Below are positions 10,861 through 13,888 of a stretch of DNA of 13,888 bases, piece by piece. A program made the translations under genes and the position numbers. The first letter of the stretch is position 1, and each line of letters begins with the position of its first letter. The DNA is from DASQVO01 sp035640715 (lineage in GTDB: Bacteria; Actinomycetota; Actinomycetes; Streptosporangiales; Streptosporangiaceae), in assembly GCA_035640715.1 (NCBI GenBank), contig DASQVO010000434.1, forward strand, positions 1-13,888, given 5' to 3'. Under the pieces are notes generated by a model. It ran no database searches and was not told the origin of the DNA. It saw only the letters and a list, made by a program, of their open reading frames with translations.

Positions 10861-13065
10861 ATGAGCAGACAGCGCTCGTCGCCGCTGGCCGCCTGGTTCC
10901 GCGCCAGCCGGCGAATGCTGGCAGCCGAGCTGTCGCACGGCGGCTGGCTGAACTTCGGCCAGTTCAGGTGGTCGGACATCCGCGTGCTCGGCGGCCTGCG
11001 CGCCGGGGCGGGCGTGATCGTTCCGCTGGTGCTCGGCCTCATCACCGGCCACCTGGAATACGGCGCCTTCGCATCGCTCGGCTCGCTCCCGGCCGGCTTC
11101 GTGACATTCGAGGGGGTTTCGCGGACGCGGCTGACGGCCGTCGTCCTGGCCGCCTTCGGCATGGCCGCTGCCACGTTCGTGGGTGGCGCGGCGGTGAACG
11201 CGAGCGGATGGTGGCTGGTGCCAGCGGTCCTGGTGTTCAGCTACCTGGCCGGCCTGCTGGTGACGCTGGGGCAGCGGCTCTCGGTGGCGGGCATCCAGGT
11301 ACCCATCGAGCTGCTGATCGCGAGCGCTATCCCGCTGCCCCCCGGCGATGCCGCGCTCCGCGCCGTCCTCGTCCTGGCCGGCGGGCTGTGGCAGGGCGCC
11401 CTCGTGGTCGCCTCGTGGGCGTTCCTGCCTGGCGGCCGCGAGCGCTCATCGCTGGCCGCCGCCTACCGGGCGCTAGGGGCCTACGCCGCAGGGCACTGCA
11501 GGCGGCTGTCCGGCGCCGGCTCCGTGCCGCCGCCGGCCGCCTTCGGGGCCGACGTGCTCGAGGACCCGAACCCCCTGCTCCGGGCGCAGGACCGGGCGAG
11601 GCTGCTGCTGCTGCTCGAGGAGGCCGAGCGGATCAGGGCCAGCCTCGCCGCCGCGGCCAGCTACGGCTCGCTGTGTACTGTGCTTGAGCCCGCCGTCCGC
11701 GTCCTCGACGGGCTGGCCGGCGCGCTAGAGGCACGGCGCGGATACCGGGAGCGGGCTGCCGCCCTGGAGGAGGCCGTGGCGGCGATAGACCTGCCGCGGG
11801 ACGTTCCGTGGCGGTGGGCTGCCGCGGGCCTGCTCGGCCAGATACGCGCGGCCGTGCGGCTGCTGGGGCGTCTTGGCGAGGGCGGCTACGTGCCGGCGCC
11901 GGAGGCCCCTCCCGCCGCAGGCCGGCGGCGGAGCGCCTGGCGGGCGGACCTGACGGCGACGCTGCTCACTCTCCACGCCAACGCGGGTGTCTCCACCGAG
12001 GCCGGGCGGCACGCGCTGCGGCTGGCGATCGTCGCGGCCATCGGCGAGATCGTCGCCCAGGCTTCCGGCCTGCCACACAGTTACTGGATCGTCCTCACTA
12101 TCCTGCTCGTGCTGCGGCCCGACTACGCCTCGACGATCTACCGGGGCGTCCAGCGGGCTGCCGGAACCATTATCGGCGCCGGGCTGGGCGTGGCCACCGT
12201 CCTGCTGCTGCATACCGGGACGGCCGTCCTGGCGGCCGCCACGGGCATCACGATGACCATCGCGTACGCCGTCTTCGCTGTCAACTACCTGCTGTACGCC
12301 GTCTTCCTCACCGACTTCGTGGTGATACTGCTCACGCTGCTCGGCCAGACCGCCGGGCAGACCGCGGCCGCCCGGCTGATCGGCACTGGCGTCGGCGGGG
12401 CCCTGGCGCTGATCGGCTACCTGACCTGGCCATCCTGGGGAGGCGAGTCGGCCCAGCAGAAGATCGCCCGGCTGTACGAGGCGCAGGGACGGTACGCGTC
12501 ACTGGTGCTGCGGGCCTTTACGCGGCCCGGCCGGGTGGACGCTGCAGCGGTGCAGTCGGCGCAGCTGACCGCCCGCCGGGCGCGCTCGGACGCGGAGGCA
12601 TCGGCGGACCGGCTGGCCGACGAGCCTCCCCGGCCGCCGATGACCGCCCGGCTGGCCTATGCCCTGACCGGCACGGCCCGCCGGGTGGCGCACACGTCGC
12701 TCACCCTCCACGCGGCGGTCAGCGCCCCTTGCGCCGGAGCGGATGGCCAGGCTGCGGCCAGCGCCGGAGCGGACGGCCAGGCCGCGGTCGACCGGTTCGC
12801 GGACGGCGTGGAAGCCGCGGCTGCGGCCATCGCCGGATCACTGCGCAGCCTGGGGCCGCCTGGCGGCCTGCCCCCGTTGCGGGAGATGCAGACGGCCCTC
12901 TACAACGGCCTGAACGGCTCCGGCGACGGGGCCGGAGCCGATGGCAGTGCCCAGGGCTCGGGCGGGCTGGCCACCTGTGGGATGGTCCTGATCAGCTCCA
13001 CCGACGAGTTCACCGACGCCTTCGACACCGCCTCCGACATCCTGCGGCAGAACCTGGCCGAATGA
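10861..13065 (+). CDS. FUSC-family membrane transporter (aromatic acid exporter-like)
   Basis: A 734-residue inner-membrane protein of the fusaric-acid-resistance family, which exports aromatic acids or other organic anions. Seen: an N-terminal membrane block (about 45-190, around six segments, e.g. AGVIVPLVLGLITG, LTAVVLAAFGMAAA, WWLVPAVLVFSYLAGLL); a long soluble stretch (about 195-385) with leucine/arginine-rich helices; a second membrane block (about 395-545) opening with the FUSC_2 signature SYWIVLTILLVLRPDYAST (407-425) and RGVQRAAGTIIGAGLG; then a cytoplasmic tail with Gly/Ala/Asp repeats. ATG 10861 is preferred: CAGGGGA lies about ten bases upstream, and the alternative ATG at 10810 would add 17 residues coded antisense to the hydrolase pseudogene. 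Single gene, convergent with a sensor kinase gene. Substrate not deducible. Confidence 0.88.
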   Translation: MSRQRSSPLAAWFRASRRMLAAELSHGGWLNFGQFRWSDIRVLGGLRAGAGVIVPLVLGLITGHLEYGAFASLGSLPAGFVTFEGVSRTRLTAVVLAAFGMAAATFVGGAAVNASGWWLVPAVLVFSYLAGLLVTLGQRLSVAGIQVPIELLIASAIPLPPGDAALRAVLVLAGGLWQGALVVASWAFLPGGRERSSLAAAYRALGAYAAGHCRRLSGAGSVPPPAAFGADVLEDPNPLLRAQDRARLLLLLEEAERIRASLAAAASYGSLCTVLEPAVRVLDGLAGALEARRGYRERAAALEEAVAAIDLPRDVPWRWAAAGLLGQIRAAVRLLGRLGEGGYVPAPEAPPAAGRRRSAWRADLTATLLTLHANAGVSTEAGRHALRLAIVAAIGEIVAQASGLPHSYWIVLTILLVLRPDYASTIYRGVQRAAGTIIGAGLGVATVLLLHTGTAVLAAATGITMTIAYAVFAVNYLLYAVFLTDFVVILLTLLGQTAGQTAAARLIGTGVGGALALIGYLTWPSWGGESAQQKIARLYEAQGRYASLVLRAFTRPGRVDAAAVQSAQLTARRARSDAEASADRLADEPPRPPMTARLAYALTGTARRVAHTSLTLHAAVSAPCAGADGQAAASAGADGQAAVDRFADGVEAAAAAIAGSLRSLGPPGGLPPLREMQTALYNGLNGSGDGAGADGSAQGSGGLATCGMVLISSTDEFTDAFDTASDILRQNLAE
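12733..12792 (+). repeat. Two 30-bp tandem units within the FUSC gene
   Basis: 12733-12762 and 12763-12792 begin GCCGGAGCGGA(T/C)GGCCAG and differ at a few bases. They encode AGADGQAA twice in the cytoplasmic tail; a related GAGADGSA occurs again near 12931. In frame, so length can change without breaking the protein. Confidence 0.75.
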
Positions 13066-13168
13066 GTCCATGCCCTCTCGACTCAGCGGCCCGCCCCCAG
13101 GGCGGGATCACCATCCGCGCCCGGTGGGTGGCCTGGCCCCGCCGACATCCTGCGGCGGAACCTGGCCG
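13034..13168 (+). repeat. Direct repeat: 3' end of the FUSC gene duplicated downstream
   Basis: The 27 bases 13034-13060, starting CCGACATCCTGCGGC, recur at 13142-13168 with one substitution (CAGAAC to CGGAAC). The first copy encodes DILRQNLAE, the last residues of the transporter; the second lies in noncoding DNA. GTCC follows both copies if five bases (AATGA) are skipped. Confidence 0.85.
13090..13106. terminator. Hairpin terminator between FUSC and histidine kinase genes
   Basis: CCCGCCC (13090-13096) and GGGCGGG (13100-13106) form a seven-GC-pair stem with a three-base loop, 25 bases after the FUSC stop and between convergent genes. Confidence 0.5.
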
Positions 13169-13234
13169 GTCCGTAGCCGCGCCGGATTCGGTGAGCCGCC
13201 CGTTCATTACGTGGGCGTGCCGCCGTGGGAGCCG

Positions 13235-13888
13235 TCATATTCCTCGCGCTGGGCCGGGCGGCGCTGGATCGGCCGCATGGCCGCGGCCGGCATCGTCCGG
13301 TCGGCCGGCGACTGCGCGGGGTAGTCCTGGCTCGCTGGGTCCGTCCAGCGGGAGCGACACCTGCACGTCGGTGCCCGTACCGGGGGCGCTGTGCAGCGAG
13401 AACTGGCCGCCGAGTGCCTCGGCGCGGTCCTTGAGCCCGGCCAGGCCCGAGCCGCTGGTGAGGTCCGCGCCGCCGCGGCCGTCGTCGCGGACGCCAACGT
13501 GCAGAACGCCGTCGCGGGCGGCCACCTGGACATCGGCGGCGGAGGCGTGCGCGTGCTTGGCGGTGTTGGTCAGCGCCTCGGAGACCGCGTAGTAGGCGGC
13601 GATCTCGACCGGTTCGGGCAGCCGCCCGTCGAGGCGGACGTCGAGGCGGACCGGGACGGCGGAGCGGCGGGCCAGCGTCTTCAGCGCCGGGCGCAGCCCG
13701 CCCTGGGCCAGGATGGCCGGGTGCAGGCCGCGGGCGATCTCGCGCAGCTCATCCAGCACGCCGGCCAGCCCGGCGGCCACGCCGTCCAGCCGCTCGTCCA
13801 GCTCGCCGGCCCCCGGTGGTGCCGCCGCCTGCGCCGCGCGCAGGTGCAGGGCCAGGGAGACCAGGCGCTGCTGGGCGCCGTCGTGCAG
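13235..13888 (-). CDS. NarL/DesK-type sensor histidine kinase, C-terminal part
   Basis: A partial gene; 217 codons are visible and the 5' end lies beyond 13888. It encodes the transmitter half of a two-component kinase, which autophosphorylates a histidine and passes the phosphate to a LuxR/NarL-type response regulator. Seen: the HisKA_3 H-box LHDGAQQRLVSLAL at the window edge with the phospho-accepting His; EIARGLHPAILAQGGLRPAL, the second dimerisation helix; then HATPase_c with the N-box SEALTNTAKHAHA, the G1 box VRDDGRGG, the G2-like SGSGLAGLKDRAEALGG and the final strand GTGTDVQVSLPL. The last about 35 residues (GPSEPGLPRA onward) are a proline/alanine-rich tail beyond the domain. The sensor part and the partner regulator are not in the window. 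It converges on the FUSC gene; regulation of that transporter by this kinase is possible but unsupported. Confidence 0.92.
   Translation of the reverse strand: MHDGAQQRLVSLALHLRAAQAAAPPGAGELDERLDGVAAGLAGVLDELREIARGLHPAILAQGGLRPALKTLARRSAVPVRLDVRLDGRLPEPVEIAAYYAVSEALTNTAKHAHASAADVQVAARDGVLHVGVRDDGRGGADLTSGSGLAGLKDRAEALGGQFSLHSAPGTGTDVQVSLPLDGPSEPGLPRAVAGRPDDAGRGHAADPAPPGPARGI

Noticed and set aside
11808..13592. Very long plus-strand frame overlapping FUSC and the kinase gene
   Set aside because: An Arg/Gly/Pro-rich shadow of the FUSC gene that also runs antisense through the histidine kinase gene.

Overview
The window is high-GC DNA from an actinomycete. The signs are strong G/C preference at third codon positions, frequent GTG starts, a tRNA adenosine deaminase preceded by its actinobacterial partner gene, and FUSC, PH-domain, FadE-type and HisKA_3 kinase genes of actinobacterial type. 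I cannot place the genus; a soil or filamentous lineage is an inference. The content is mostly chromosomal housekeeping and accessory metabolism. I see no transposase, integrase, phage gene or CRISPR array.

Left part (1-2660): the 3' end of an acyl-CoA dehydrogenase gene (+) converges on a DapA/NanA-family aldolase gene (-), with a strong two-way hairpin between them. The aldolase gene is divergent from a ROK-family sugar kinase gene (+). Lyase plus ROK kinase looks like a small sugar-acid or amino-sugar unit with unknown substrate. A 15-bp-stem terminator closes the ROK side.

Middle (2661-7400): a minus-strand pair encodes a 51-residue membrane peptide and a two-helix PH-domain membrane protein. 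Next, on the plus strand, come a tRNA adenosine deaminase-associated protein, TadA (A34-to-I34 editing), a tRNA-Ser(CGA) gene with encoded CCA, and a membrane-anchored esterase. Two small orphan genes follow: an 88-residue soluble protein and a two-helix membrane protein.

Right part (7395-10860): a minus-strand pair encodes a Tat-exported DyP-type peroxidase and, downstream, a seven-bladed YVTN beta-propeller lipoprotein, suggesting a cell-surface haem or redox unit. The kilobase upstream of the peroxidase is a decay zone. It holds a 44-codon Fur-like remnant ending in a 3x7-bp tandem repeat, an AT-rich promoter island, two inverted repeats, and a minus-strand alpha/beta-hydrolase pseudogene recognisable across three frameshifts and a stop.

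End (10861-13888): a 734-residue FUSC-family membrane transporter gene (+) converges on the 3' part of a HisKA_3 histidine kinase gene (-) that runs off the window. The intergenic gap carries a second, slightly diverged copy of the last bases of the FUSC gene.

The observations most worth following are the peroxidase/propeller pair with its broken fur neighbour, the hydrolase fossil, and the aldolase/ROK pair with its altered zinc motif.
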